Positions 36,775-45,613 of a DNA stretch of 64,000 bases are shown piece by piece. The DNA is from Oceaniferula marina. Lineage in GTDB: Bacteria; Verrucomicrobiota; Verrucomicrobiia; Verrucomicrobiales; Akkermansiaceae. Made by a program: the position numbers and the translations under genes. Within the stretch, counting starts at the first letter, position 1. The number at the start of each line of letters is the position of its first letter. The stretch spans positions 124,001 through 188,000 of the forward strand of contig NZ_JACBAZ010000002.1 of assembly GCF_013391475.1 (NCBI RefSeq). The letters run 5' to 3'. The notes under the pieces are model-generated. The model saw nothing but the letters and a program-made list of their open reading frames with translations. It was not told the origin of the DNA and ran no database searches.

Positions 36775-38367
36775 TTATTGGCTGGAAGTATTTTCTAACT
36801 GATTGTTGCGGTAGAGTTGGAAAATTTGATCCTCCGACACCGCCCCCCGGATGATAAAGAGCTCATCGATAGCCGCGTTGACATTGTTTCCGGATTCATC
36901 TTTCCCCCAAAGATCAGCGAAGATGCTGAGAGGCACGGAATCGAGGCTGTCCACTCGGGTGTTGAGTTTAATTCCTCGTTTGTCGTCCACTTTGAGACCA
37001 GTATTGCGATGTTTGGTGACCTGCTCGGGTTGGCCGTCGATGTAGAGCTGGAGGTTAGGGTTTCCTTTAGAATCAGCAGTTCCGTCGTAGATGCAAACGA
37101 TGTGATGCCACTGGGAGTCAGCGATTGATTGTGTGCCGGTGATCCAAAATCGTCCGGCCGATAGTCCAACTCTCGTTCTATTTTCTTCAATACTGAGGAA
37201 GGAGTAGAAGCTTGCGGTGCTGGCTCGCCAGGGTGTGGTTTCATGGTCAATCTGGCGGTCACCCCAGCCGAGAATATTGCCTTCTTGACGAGGAGCCTTG
37301 GAATCGATTTTGATCCAGAAAGAGATCGTCCGTGCTTGGTTGGCACGTATGCCTGACCAGTCTGAGATGATTTTGCCTCCCTGCCCTAGAGAATGGAGAG
37401 CTGAATTCCGCACACCTTGGGTGGGGGAAATGGTGGTATGATGTTGATTCTCCGGTTCGATGATGGAGGTTTGAATCTCTGGGCCTGCGTAGTTGACTCT
37501 GGCTGGTTTTAGTTCTTGAGCATTGTCAAAAGACCAATGGAGGTGAGGTAGCGAGCTTGGAAGTGATGATAGGAACTCGTCGGGTTTTGAGGGAATGGAA
37601 TTGAGTTGCCCAATGGGGGTGGCCCGTCGAGCTTCACCAGAGATGAGCGTTGTAGACTCTTGTCGGATTCGTTTGGTTGAGACTCGGACTTTACCTTGAA
37701 AAACGTGAACTTCATCGTGTTGATTCGGGTGAGCGTGAACTCCGAACTCGGTGCCGAGGTCGACAACCTGGAGATCCGCAGTATCCACCGTGAACCCTTC
37801 GGCCCCCTTCGCGACGTGGAACCAAGCGATTCCTTTTGCAAGGTAGAGGTGGTTGTCGTCGTGAAGGGTGAGGTCAGCGGGTGCTTGGATAATGGATCTG
37901 ACACCTGAGCGGAAGGTGAGCTCGACGGTTCCTTGAGAGATTTGGAGTCGGGATCCGGGTTCGAGCAACTGACCTGCGGGTTGTTCTCCATGCTTGTCGT
38001 GGCTGAGGGTGAACAGCGTGCCAGGTGCTGACTGGAAGGTGAGTATTGGGGCTTTTTCTTTGCTGAAAAAGAGGCTCATGGCAACCACTACGATGACGAG
38101 GATGGCTGCGGCAGATAAGGTTGCGGAGCGTAGGTTGCGAAGCTTTTGGCGATGCATGATACGCTCAATCGGGACCACCCCGCTTGATTGCTTTGCGCGA
38201 ACTTCATGTTCCAGATCAAGCAGATTGTTGAGGTCGGTGTAGGCGATGTATTGTTGCATGGCCTCCGGGTTTGTAGCTAATTCTTGTTCGAGCTGCGCGA
38301 GAGCATCGGGTTCGATATCGCCGTCGAGCAGATCCTGAATGTGGGCATTAAGATCTTCCGGATTCAT
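36775..38367 (-). CDS. FecR-domain anti-sigma factor with C-terminal LamG lectin domain
   Basis: 530 residues from the ATG at 38367; the frame runs on to 38385, but ATGA overlap with the sigma gene favours 38367. The N-terminal cytoplasmic part (to about 80) is short and acidic (LLDGDIEPDALAQLEQEL), as in verrucomicrobial anti-sigma proteins. One TM lies at about 85-105 (SAAAILVIVVVAMSLFF). A FecR domain at about 110-240 includes VELTFRSGVRSIIQAPADL and VVDLGTEFGVHA. A LamG/concanavalin-like domain occupies about 290-520 (ARTISFWIKIDS; WHHIVCIYDG; IDELFIIRGAVS). It would hold the sigma factor until the ectodomain senses a carbohydrate or envelope cue. Confidence 0.9.
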   Translation of the reverse strand: MNPEDLNAHIQDLLDGDIEPDALAQLEQELATNPEAMQQYIAYTDLNNLLDLEHEVRAKQSSGVVPIERIMHRQKLRNLRSATLSAAAILVIVVVAMSLFFSKEKAPILTFQSAPGTLFTLSHDKHGEQPAGQLLEPGSRLQISQGTVELTFRSGVRSIIQAPADLTLHDDNHLYLAKGIAWFHVAKGAEGFTVDTADLQVVDLGTEFGVHAHPNQHDEVHVFQGKVRVSTKRIRQESTTLISGEARRATPIGQLNSIPSKPDEFLSSLPSSLPHLHWSFDNAQELKPARVNYAGPEIQTSIIEPENQHHTTISPTQGVRNSALHSLGQGGKIISDWSGIRANQARTISFWIKIDSKAPRQEGNILGWGDRQIDHETTPWRASTASFYSFLSIEENRTRVGLSAGRFWITGTQSIADSQWHHIVCIYDGTADSKGNPNLQLYIDGQPEQVTKHRNTGLKVDDKRGIKLNTRVDSLDSVPLSIFADLWGKDESGNNVNAAIDELFIIRGAVSEDQIFQLYRNNQLENTSSQ

Positions 38368-38903
38368 GCGGTATCTCCCTTCCATTGGAGGCGCAGATCA
38401 ACACAGCTGCGGAGTTTTTGCCGAATCCGGTGCAGGCTGACCCGGGTGGATGCCGAGCTGCGTCCGATCTTATTTGCGTAGGATTGTAAACTTTCCGTTT
38501 GCTCGTAGCGGGCGTGGAGGAGGTTTCGTTCGTCTTGCTTGAGAATTTTCAGGCAGCTTTGCAGTGCCTGAAGCTTATTTTCAAGCAGTTCGGGACGACT
38601 TTCCTTTCGAGCTTCTGCGATAGCATCGAGGATGGATTCACTCAGGCTGATCCGCTTGAGTTTCTTTTGTTGGCCCCAGTACTGCATCACCTTGTTGCGG
38701 GCGATGGTGAATGCCCAGGCTTGAAAATTGCTACCAGCCTCGAAACTGTGCATTTTTTCCCAGAGAACAACATTGGTGTCTTGGAGGACATCATTGACAT
38801 CCTGACACCCCGGTAACAGGGAGATGATATACCCACGTAGCGCTGTCTGATGGTTAGTCAGAAGTTTGATGAATTCAGTGCTGGGTTGCTGTGACGGATG
38901 CAT
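38364..38903 (-). CDS. ECF RNA polymerase sigma factor
   Basis: 179 residues. Region 2 at about 22-85 includes DVNDVLQDTNVVLWEK and FQAWAFTIARNKVMQYW. Region 4 at about 115-170 includes the helix-turn-helix YANKIGRSSASTRVSLHRIR. The type is the verrucomicrobial/planctomycetal ECF group whose members end with a conserved RLRSC-like line (here RQKLRSCVDLRL). Its TGA overlaps the anti-sigma ATG by 4 bp, so the pair is coupled. It probably drives the linked PEP-CTERM and envelope genes, but no promoter motif could be matched. Confidence 0.94.
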   Translation of the reverse strand: MHPSQQPSTEFIKLLTNHQTALRGYIISLLPGCQDVNDVLQDTNVVLWEKMHSFEAGSNFQAWAFTIARNKVMQYWGQQKKLKRISLSESILDAIAEARKESRPELLENKLQALQSCLKILKQDERNLLHARYEQTESLQSYANKIGRSSASTRVSLHRIRQKLRSCVDLRLQWKGDTA

Positions 38904-38969
38904 GGATACGCTAATATATCCGTCATCGGGGGAAAAGGTTAACGAAGAATCGTCAAAAAAGGATGTTTT

Positions 38970-39974
38970 TTATTTTTTGGTCCAGATGCGGGTGTTGAGA
39001 TCGAGTAGCTCAACGATGTGGAAGATCGATGTCATTTGCTGAATGAAGAGTTGCATCTGTGATGGGTCGCCTGCGGGGCGGCGGATGTCGGGCTCGAACC
39101 AATTGTTTGAATTGGGGATGGTGAGGTGAAGTTGGGAGTTGTGCATGGCGAGTCGGATACCGTCGCCAAAGTGCTGCCGCAGGTTGAGCAGTCGCTCTTG
39201 CATTTCCGGGGTGAGCAGGTAGCGGGCTTCGACCTGGTCACCACCACGGACCACGAAGGCTTGTTCGAAATCGGGGTTTTCGAGTCGGACGAGATCGCCT
39301 CCGAGCTGCTGGAGTTTGCGTCCGAGCCAGCCGAAGGAACTTTCGGCGGTGTCCGGGTGAAGAGTGACCCACGAACGGAAGTGTTTATTGAAGTCAACAA
39401 TGACGGCCAGCCCTTTGAAGATGGTCACCCAGTAGGTCTCGGATTTTCCCTTGGAGTTTCTGCGGGTTCGTTTGTCTTCCGCGTGGACTTCGGAGAACGT
39501 GATGGCGGTTTTTCCGATCTTGCCGGTGAAGAGATCCTCACCGTGGAAGCGGTCGATGTCGCCGTTGTAGAGGTTCATGGAGCGGAAGTTCGACTCGGAA
39601 AGCCCCCGGCTCGGCATGTAGTCGATATCCGGTTGAATCAGCCTGGTCATGCCCCCGATAATCTGGCTTTTATAATAGGATCGGTAAGATGCGGTGGGGC
39701 CCCCGATCGATTGCGAATAGATGACCATCGAGTAAATCAGGGCGATGGCGGCGATGGGGATGATGATGACAAGTGCGTTGCTGCTGTCTGATTGTCCCTG
39801 GCTGGTGATGAAGACGATCAGGGCAATACCAAGGGCTAGCGCTGTCGCAATCCCGATTTTTTTCCAGGCTGATCGAATTTTGTTAAGCGTTACCATCCTC
39901 CCTTCTTCCAGCGCGTTGATGGTGGGGGCGAGTTCTACGGCCAGGGTTGAGGCGTCGGTGGGTAGGGATGGCAT
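38970..39974 (-). CDS. DUF3137 membrane protein
   Basis: 334 residues from the ATG at 39974, 10 bp after the lemA stop; the frame extends further but overlaps lemA. Two TM helices lie at about 42-60 (IGIATALALGIALIVFI) and 66-85 (ALVIIIPIAAIALIYSMVIY). The cytosolic part has the DUF3137 pattern: FHGEDLFTGKIGKTAITFSE with EVHAE, then FKGLAVIVDFNKHF and FEQAFVVRGGDQVEARYLLT. Function is unknown; the domain is commonly encoded beside LemA. The C-terminus is near the ECF gene, 66 bp away. Confidence 0.88.
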   Translation of the reverse strand: MPSLPTDASTLAVELAPTINALEEGRMVTLNKIRSAWKKIGIATALALGIALIVFITSQGQSDSSNALVIIIPIAAIALIYSMVIYSQSIGGPTASYRSYYKSQIIGGMTRLIQPDIDYMPSRGLSESNFRSMNLYNGDIDRFHGEDLFTGKIGKTAITFSEVHAEDKRTRRNSKGKSETYWVTIFKGLAVIVDFNKHFRSWVTLHPDTAESSFGWLGRKLQQLGGDLVRLENPDFEQAFVVRGGDQVEARYLLTPEMQERLLNLRQHFGDGIRLAMHNSQLHLTIPNSNNWFEPDIRRPAGDPSQMQLFIQQMTSIFHIVELLDLNTRIWTKK

Positions 39975-39984
39975 GAGCGTATGA

Positions 39985-40554
39985 TCAGATAGCGACGTTG
40001 GGTGTATCTCGTTCGCTGGGCTTAGTGGCAAAGTGATGGCGTCGGGCAAAACCAAACAGGCTGGCGATGATGCTTGAGGGGAACATATCAACCCCATTAT
40101 TGTAGTCCATGACGGCGGCGTTGTAGGCGCGGCGGGCGGCGGCAATTTGTGCTTCCACCTCGGTCAGGTTGCGTTGCAAGTTGAGAAATTGTTTGTCGGC
40201 TTTCAGTTCCGGATAGGATTCTGCAAGGGCGAGGAGTTGGGGCACAGCCTGATTGATCTGGCTTTCACCGGAGAAGCGGTCGTGTGAATCATCGTGCAAG
40301 TCCTTGGCCTGTCGGCGTGCCCGGGTAAGGGTTTCGAGCAGCTCTTTTTCGTGCCGTGTGTATCCTTTGACGGTTTCGACCAGGTTGGGGATCAAGTCCC
40401 AGCGCTTTTTTAGTTGAACGTCGATGGATGCGTAGGCGTAGTTGACGGCGTTGCGGCGATTGACGTGACCGTTATACATGACGGCGACGAGCATAGGCGG
40501 AGTGGCAATCACAGCCAGAATAACGAGGGTGGTAGCGTCCACGGAAGGAGTCAT
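39985..40554 (-). CDS. lemA: LemA family protein
   Basis: 189 residues. One N-terminal TM (TLVILAVIATPPMLVAVMY) is followed by the LemA helical bundle: NAVNYAYASIDVQLKKRWDL, IPNLVETVKGYTRHEKELLE, then LTEVEAQIAAARRAYNAAVM and DYNNGVDMFPSSIIA. All diagnostic lines are intact. LemA proteins are membrane-anchored with the bundle outside or in the periplasm; the role is not settled. It forms an operon with the DUF3137 gene downstream. Confidence 0.95.
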   Translation of the reverse strand: MTPSVDATTLVILAVIATPPMLVAVMYNGHVNRRNAVNYAYASIDVQLKKRWDLIPNLVETVKGYTRHEKELLETLTRARRQAKDLHDDSHDRFSGESQINQAVPQLLALAESYPELKADKQFLNLQRNLTEVEAQIAAARRAYNAAVMDYNNGVDMFPSSIIASLFGFARRHHFATKPSERDTPNVAI

Positions 40555-40680
40555 ACCAGATGCTTGATGGCGTGGCGATTGTAAGATGGCAGGGATTTAG
40601 GAATCACTTTTTTCTCAACCGACGTGGGACCAATGTGCCTTGTCGCTGAAGCATAGGGTGAATGCCAGGATGGGCGGGCT

Positions 40681-40714
40681 AAAAAAAAAGCCGCAGTGGC
40701 GGAACCACTGCGGC
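40681..40714 (-). terminator. Terminator of PEP-CTERM gene 40748-41506
   Basis: A perfect 10-bp stem gccgcagtgg/ccactgcggc with a 5-nt loop is followed, in the minus direction, by a run of nine T. It is 33 bp after the stop. Confidence 0.9.
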
Positions 40715-40747
40715 TTGAAGAGAGGTAAAGCTCATCCGGGCTTGAGT

Positions 40748-41506
40748 TTACTTCCGGCGCCGAAGAATCAAGGCGAGGCCGCCAAGCCCGAGGAGGGCGG
40801 CGGCGGATGGCTCGGGAACCTGTTCGATGTAGATGGCCCCAATCGATCCACGCCGGGCACTGTCACGTTGCTGCCCCTGGATGGTCAGCGTGCTGGCGGT
40901 TTGCCCGGTCACCAGGATGTAGTTGCCACGGACGCTTGGTGTGGCCTCGGTGTAAGAGGTGTTGGCTCCATCGGACCCGAGGTAGTTGTATCCGAGAACA
41001 TCCGGGCCGAATCCGTTGCCGTTGACGTCGAATCCCATGGAAGTGTATCCTCCGGGCTGGCCTTGGTCGGATGATAGTTGGATGTAGACGTTGTACTGGG
41101 TGTAGGGGACATTGGTGAGTTCGATGTTGATTCCGCCGCCGCCATCATCGAGGTAGCCGACATTGAGTCGAGCTTCGTTGGACCCTGTGCCTGCTCCGTT
41201 GTAATATGGTCCGCTGGATGACCAGGTCAGTGTGCTGCCTACAACGGCGACGCCATTGCTGTCGACCAGATTTGTCAACGTGCCGGTTCCCAAGTTCCCG
41301 GTGTGGGTATTAGCTGGTCCTCCCGTCGGGTTGTTGGTGCTGTTGAAATTATCTGTGAGGATGGAGAGGATGCCGATGTTTTCAGATGAGGTCCAGCTTT
41401 GGTTTGAGCTGTTCTCGCTGAAGTTGACGGCAATGGCTGCGGCGGATGCCGTCGCGCAAAGCCCGGCCGCCAGGGTGGCCGTCAGCAGTGAATATTTCGT
41501 TTTCAT
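40748..41506 (-). CDS. PEP-CTERM protein with jelly-roll-like ectodomain
   Basis: 252 residues. Signal peptide 1-22 (MKTKYSLLTATLAAGLCATA). The mature part starts AIAVNFSENSSNQSW, a common opening of verrucomicrobial PEP-CTERM proteins, and has beta strands such as GINIELTNVPYTQYNVYIQL and a late GSIGAIYIEQ strand. The tail is VPEPSAAALLGLGG with LALILRRRK. It has its own terminator and an A/C-rich leader with no Shine-Dalgarno. It is probably a surface carbohydrate-binding or structural protein. Confidence 0.93.
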   Translation of the reverse strand: MKTKYSLLTATLAAGLCATASAAAIAVNFSENSSNQSWTSSENIGILSILTDNFNSTNNPTGGPANTHTGNLGTGTLTNLVDSNGVAVVGSTLTWSSSGPYYNGAGTGSNEARLNVGYLDDGGGGINIELTNVPYTQYNVYIQLSSDQGQPGGYTSMGFDVNGNGFGPDVLGYNYLGSDGANTSYTEATPSVRGNYILVTGQTASTLTIQGQQRDSARRGSIGAIYIEQVPEPSAAALLGLGGLALILRRRK

Positions 41507-41686
41507 GTATATTTGGGTTTCTACGTTGTTGTATGTTTTTGATGGCTCATGATGTTTATGACAACAAATGCGTCATATTAAAAAAATGAGCTGACTCGCA
41601 TACTAGAGCAAGCAGGAGTATGATGTCAATGGTGTTTTGCGATACAGAGAGGCTCGGCATGGCATCCCTTACCGTGGCCTTCCAAA

Positions 41687-41828
41687 TCAGGCTTTGATGT
41701 CAGTCCATGTTGCTCCAAAGGAGCCGGCACCCGGTTCTTGAGCCTCCGACTCCGTCGTTGTTGTTAAAATTGATACCTAACACGGAGGCCCCTTGAACGA
41801 GTAAGAGGGATGATGCTTTTGATAAGAA
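41687..41828 (-). pseudogene. Decayed N-terminus of a PEP-CTERM-type protein (frameshifted)
   Basis: Minus-strand reading from 41828 gives FLSKASSLLLVQGASVLGIN followed by FNNNDGVGGSRTG, a signal-peptide-like start joined to the 'INFNNN' opening seen in related proteins. The frame then breaks; a +1 shift continues with AGSFGATWTDIKA and a stop at 41687. A stop (TAA, 41829-41831) sits where the first residues should be, and no start is present. The remainder of the gene is absent. The rest of the 41507-41928 gap shows nothing. Confidence 0.55.
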
Positions 41829-41928
41829 TTACTGTTTTTTGTCAGATGAGCCATTCTCGGGAAATGTCAGGGTGGAGTGTCGCCGAAGCATGACGGAGGT
41901 GATGGAACACGAATTGTGAAATGGCAGA

Positions 41929-43746
41929 ATGATGAACAAAGGAATTCAAGGATTGAGGTGGAGTTTGTGCCGTGTGGTCGCTGTCTTGACAGCTGTCTCA
42001 TCTTGTGCGATGGCCGTGGAATTGAATGTGCGGGATTTTGGCGCGTTAGCGGACTCGGGTGAGGATGCATGCCCGGCATTTCAGCGTGCTTTTGCTGCAG
42101 CCAAAAAACAGAACGGTGCCGTGACCTTGCGGGTTCCAGCCGGGGTGTATGATTTTTTCCCGGATAAGGCCCACCGGCGTAAATGTTTCACCAGTAATAG
42201 TACGGAGTCGAATAGCGATGGCACCAAGACCGTGGCGCTCGATTTGCAAGGTATCGATCATCTGACGATTGAGGGTGCAGGAGCCAAGCTGATGATGCGG
42301 GGCAAGATGACGATGCTGGTGGCGGAGCAATGTGAGAATCTGAAGATCCGGGGGGTGGAGTTCGATTTCAAACGCCCGACGATGTCAGAGATGACGGCGG
42401 TCGAAAAAGGCGAGGATTACTGGCTTGCTGAAGTGCACGAGGATTCGTGGTATCGGATTGAAGGCAGGCAGCTGATCTGGGTTGGCGAGGGCTGGGAAAC
42501 CCGGCACAACATGGTGCAGCACTACGACCACAGCAGCGAAACGACCTGGAGGGCGGGCGATCCGACATCCGGTGCCAGTGCGATTGTGGATCTTGGGGGC
42601 AGAAAGCTCCGCTTTGAAATGAAGTCGGAGAAAAATGGACTTAAGCATGTGGTGCTTGGCCGCACGTATCAGCTCCGCAATACCCGCCGTGATGCGGTGG
42701 GAATGTGGATTCACCGCTGCAAGGATGTGGCATTCGAGGATGTCACGGTGCGGGCGATGCATGGATTTGGCATTTTGGGGCAGTTCAGTGAGAACATCAG
42801 CTTTGGTCGTCTGGTGGTCGCTCCGGACCCGAACCGAGGTCGGACGAATGCGTCGTCGGCGGACATCACCCATTTTTCAGGTTGCAAGGGAACCATTCGG
42901 ATTTCCGATAGTGTGCTGACCCATGCCCATGACGATGCCTTGAATGTGCATGGAACGTATTTGCGGGTTTTATCCAAAGAAGGGAGTAAACGAGTCAAGG
43001 TGCGCTTTATGCATGCCCAGAGTTGGGGGTTTCAGCCGTTCTACCCGGGCGATGAGGTACAATACATCCATCGAGACTCGATGTTACCTATCGGAGCATC
43101 GAAGGTGAAAAAGGTTCAGAGGTTGAATGATCGGGAGCTGATTTTAACCATGGATCGTGAAGTGCCCGACGAGGTGCAGCTGGGGAAGGATACGCTTGAG
43201 AATCTGACCTGGACGCCGGAGGTGGTGTTAGAAGGTTGCGATATTCGGGGGATACCGACACGGGGAATTCTCTTGAGCACGCCGAAACCGATTCGAATCG
43301 AAGGGAATCGATTTTTCCGAACGAAAATGTCGGCTGTGTTGGTCGCCTGTGACGCGGGGTCGTGGTTTGAGTCGGGTGGGGTGAAAGATTTAACCATCAA
43401 AGGGAACCTTTTTGATGAATGTGGCGAGCCTGTGATCAGGATACATCCTGAGAACCGAAAACATGCAGGTCCGGTGCATCGGGGCATCAAGGTGTTGGAG
43501 AACATGTTTGTGATGCGCGGCAAGCGGGCTTTGCAAGCGAAGTCGACGGAGGGGATTGAGCTTCGTGGAAATCGGTTCTGGATGCGAGGTCCGCTTCCCA
43601 AGGAAGTGAAGCAGATGATCTCGCTGCATAACAGTGCCGGACTGAAGCTGGAGCAGAATCGGATCGAAGACGGACGCAAGGAGGTTCCTACATGGATGCC
43701 CGAGAGGAAGAGGCACGTGCCGTCCAGATCAATTGAATTGAAATAA
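41929..43746 (+). CDS. GH110 alpha-1,3-galactosidase
   Basis: 605 residues with an N-terminal hydrophobic segment (VVAVLTAVSSCAMA) that could be a signal or lipobox (VSSC). The body is a right-handed beta-helix with lines typical of GH110: LNVRDFGALADSGEDACPAF, FDFKRPTMSEMT, WETRHNMVQHYD, EDVTVRAMHGFGILGQFSEN, ASSADITHFSGCKG, HAHDDALNVHGTYLRV, PTRGILLSTPKPIRIEGNRF and WFESGGVKDLTIKGN. GH110 enzymes remove terminal alpha-1,3-galactose, from blood-group B-type or marine galactans. It is exported. It is followed after 27 bp by the ECF gene on the same strand and may be in one transcript with it. Confidence 0.93.
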   Translation: MMNKGIQGLRWSLCRVVAVLTAVSSCAMAVELNVRDFGALADSGEDACPAFQRAFAAAKKQNGAVTLRVPAGVYDFFPDKAHRRKCFTSNSTESNSDGTKTVALDLQGIDHLTIEGAGAKLMMRGKMTMLVAEQCENLKIRGVEFDFKRPTMSEMTAVEKGEDYWLAEVHEDSWYRIEGRQLIWVGEGWETRHNMVQHYDHSSETTWRAGDPTSGASAIVDLGGRKLRFEMKSEKNGLKHVVLGRTYQLRNTRRDAVGMWIHRCKDVAFEDVTVRAMHGFGILGQFSENISFGRLVVAPDPNRGRTNASSADITHFSGCKGTIRISDSVLTHAHDDALNVHGTYLRVLSKEGSKRVKVRFMHAQSWGFQPFYPGDEVQYIHRDSMLPIGASKVKKVQRLNDRELILTMDREVPDEVQLGKDTLENLTWTPEVVLEGCDIRGIPTRGILLSTPKPIRIEGNRFFRTKMSAVLVACDAGSWFESGGVKDLTIKGNLFDECGEPVIRIHPENRKHAGPVHRGIKVLENMFVMRGKRALQAKSTEGIELRGNRFWMRGPLPKEVKQMISLHNSAGLKLEQNRIEDGRKEVPTWMPERKRHVPSRSIELK

Positions 43747-43773
43747 TGACGGGTGCTCGTAGTTTGACTGCGT

Positions 43774-44406
43774 ATGGCTGAGCAGGATGTTGATGACGCT
43801 GACATGTCCCGTGATGGGAGGGAGTTGCCTCTGCATGCCCCGGAGTCTGGCTTGCTTCAGCACGCCGTGGAGGACGACGCGCTATCATTTACCAAGCATT
43901 ATCTTGCGACGATGACATCTCTACGAGCATACCTTGGTTCTTTTTTGCGTGATCATGCTGCGGTTGAGGATTGTTTGCAGGAAACATGTCTGGTGCTATG
44001 GAACAAACGGCAGCCGCACTGGAGCGAGGAAGATTTTCGGAAGGTGGCCTTTACCAGTGCTCGCTTCAAGGCATTGAGTTGGCTGAAAAAAAACAAGCCT
44101 GCCAAGCATTTGAGTTTATCCCCGGAGTTGTCCGAGCGCCTTGCGGTGCTGGCGGCTCAGGCTGATGATTCTGGAGATGATCATCGAAGCGACCGCACGG
44201 AAGCCCTGAGAGTCTGCATGGACGGTCTGCCCGAGCGACAACGCGCACTGATTGAAGCTCGCTACGACGCGAATCAAGAGAATGCTTTGCAGAAACTGTC
44301 AAAGCAGCAGAACAGGACGATGGCTGCTATCTACAAGCAGCTTGAACGTATCAGAACGGCCTTGCGGCAGTGTGTGGAACGGCGAGCGGAGAAAGATCGT
44401 GTATGA
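43774..44406 (+). CDS. ECF RNA polymerase sigma factor
   Basis: 210 residues with a roughly 40-residue N-terminal extension before region 2. Region 2 at about 50-110 includes LRAYLGSFLRDHAAVEDCLQ, ETCLVLWNK and RKVAFTSARFKALSWLKK. Region 4 at about 145-200 includes LPERQRALIEARYDANQENA and the HTH line KQQNRTMAAIYKQLERIR. The TGA stop overlaps the ATG of the anti-sigma gene (ATGA). It belongs to the same broad group as the ECF at 38364 but is clearly diverged, so it is not a recent copy. Confidence 0.93.
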   Translation: MAEQDVDDADMSRDGRELPLHAPESGLLQHAVEDDALSFTKHYLATMTSLRAYLGSFLRDHAAVEDCLQETCLVLWNKRQPHWSEEDFRKVAFTSARFKALSWLKKNKPAKHLSLSPELSERLAVLAAQADDSGDDHRSDRTEALRVCMDGLPERQRALIEARYDANQENALQKLSKQQNRTMAAIYKQLERIRTALRQCVERRAEKDRV

Positions 44407-45467
44407 AGGATGAAATCACAGTGGTGTCTGCATTTGAACCGAGTGACGCTCTGATCACTCTGGTGGATGGCATGTTGGACGGTCAGCTTTCCGAGGCTGA
44501 AACCGCCCAACTTGAACAATGGCTGCTAGCTGATGTGCAAGCCCAGAGGTATTGCGCAGATCGCTTGCGCTTCCATGCAGAAATCCAAGAGGTGGTGACA
44601 CCGGTGCGGGTGGAGGTGCTTGAGAAACGTCATATGGTGTTTCAGCGGGTGAGGGGCTTGCCTCGCTTTGTTTCACGTGTTGGTCGAGTCGTGCGGATTG
44701 GCAACGCGGCCACAGGAAAGATGTTGGAGATTCCGCCGGACTTATTGGAGGCTTCGATCTTGCGCAAGCGTTTGTTGTGGGCCGCGGGTATCATTGTGTT
44801 GTTGCTGGCACTCTTGCTCTATGGCTTGCTGCGCGAGATGAACGCAGGGTCAGATTTGCATGTCATGGATGCCCCGGTTCTCCTAGTGAAAAATCAGGAT
44901 TTTGAGCAGACCAGTTTGGCTGATGACGACGATGCCTTGAGTTACACCTTGCTAGGTTGGCAGGATCACTTTTTATCGAGGGATACGAAACTTTGTGATT
45001 TAGAGCGGTTTTCCGATGGACGGTACCAGGCAAAGTCCGGTGACCATGTGGCTCTGATTCAACCCAAGGGCTATCTGACCCAACTACTGATGATGAGTGA
45101 TGGCAAGGCGCTTACCGCAGAAAAGGGAATGCGGATGCGTTTGGAAGGCTGGGCGCTTGTGGATGGCGAGCGTCCGGTTCCGTTGCGTGCCGCCTTACGT
45201 TTTGTTAAAAATATCAAACCGGAGATGAAGCAGTATGAATTATGGCATCAGAATATAATGATCCAAACGGGTGGCTGGCAACGGCTCACCGTGGAGCTTC
45301 AGTTGCCGGAGGATTCTCTGGAGTTTTTTCCGAGTGATGTGGACCCCGGACAGACCCGAGGAGCTAAGCTGGATGTCACGGGAAAGGCAGTGACCTTCAC
45401 TCTTGAAAACCGGAAAGGGAGTTCGGAGGTGTTTGTGGATGATTTGAGCATCCACTTGGTGAAATAG
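44403..45467 (+). CDS. Single-pass anti-sigma factor with carbohydrate-binding-like ectodomain
   Basis: 354 residues from the ATG at 44403, which gives the 4-bp overlap with the sigma gene. The N-terminal acidic part LVDGMLDGQLSEAETAQLEQ matches that of the FecR/LamG protein at 36775-38367 (LLDGDIEPDALAQLEQEL). The TM is at about 122-142 (LLWAAGIIVLLLALLLYGLL). There is no FecR domain; instead the ectodomain opens VKNQDFEQTS...GWQDHF and closes EVFVDDLSIHLVK, a pattern shared with the mature parts of the PEP-CTERM proteins nearby. It would release the sigma factor on binding a ligand or a PEP-CTERM partner (inference). Confidence 0.85.
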   Translation: MKDEITVVSAFEPSDALITLVDGMLDGQLSEAETAQLEQWLLADVQAQRYCADRLRFHAEIQEVVTPVRVEVLEKRHMVFQRVRGLPRFVSRVGRVVRIGNAATGKMLEIPPDLLEASILRKRLLWAAGIIVLLLALLLYGLLREMNAGSDLHVMDAPVLLVKNQDFEQTSLADDDDALSYTLLGWQDHFLSRDTKLCDLERFSDGRYQAKSGDHVALIQPKGYLTQLLMMSDGKALTAEKGMRMRLEGWALVDGERPVPLRAALRFVKNIKPEMKQYELWHQNIMIQTGGWQRLTVELQLPEDSLEFFPSDVDPGQTRGAKLDVTGKAVTFTLENRKGSSEVFVDDLSIHLVK

Positions 45468-45613
45468 CCCCTCCGCAATCGATGTTCATTTTTTTCAAAA
45501 AGAATGTCAGATTGGGTAGGCGAGAGAAATGTGAGAATAATGGCTTGTTGTGCTGAACGGTAACGAGCCCTTTGAATCACTATACAACTCACTATACAAC
45601 TCAATATCCAATG

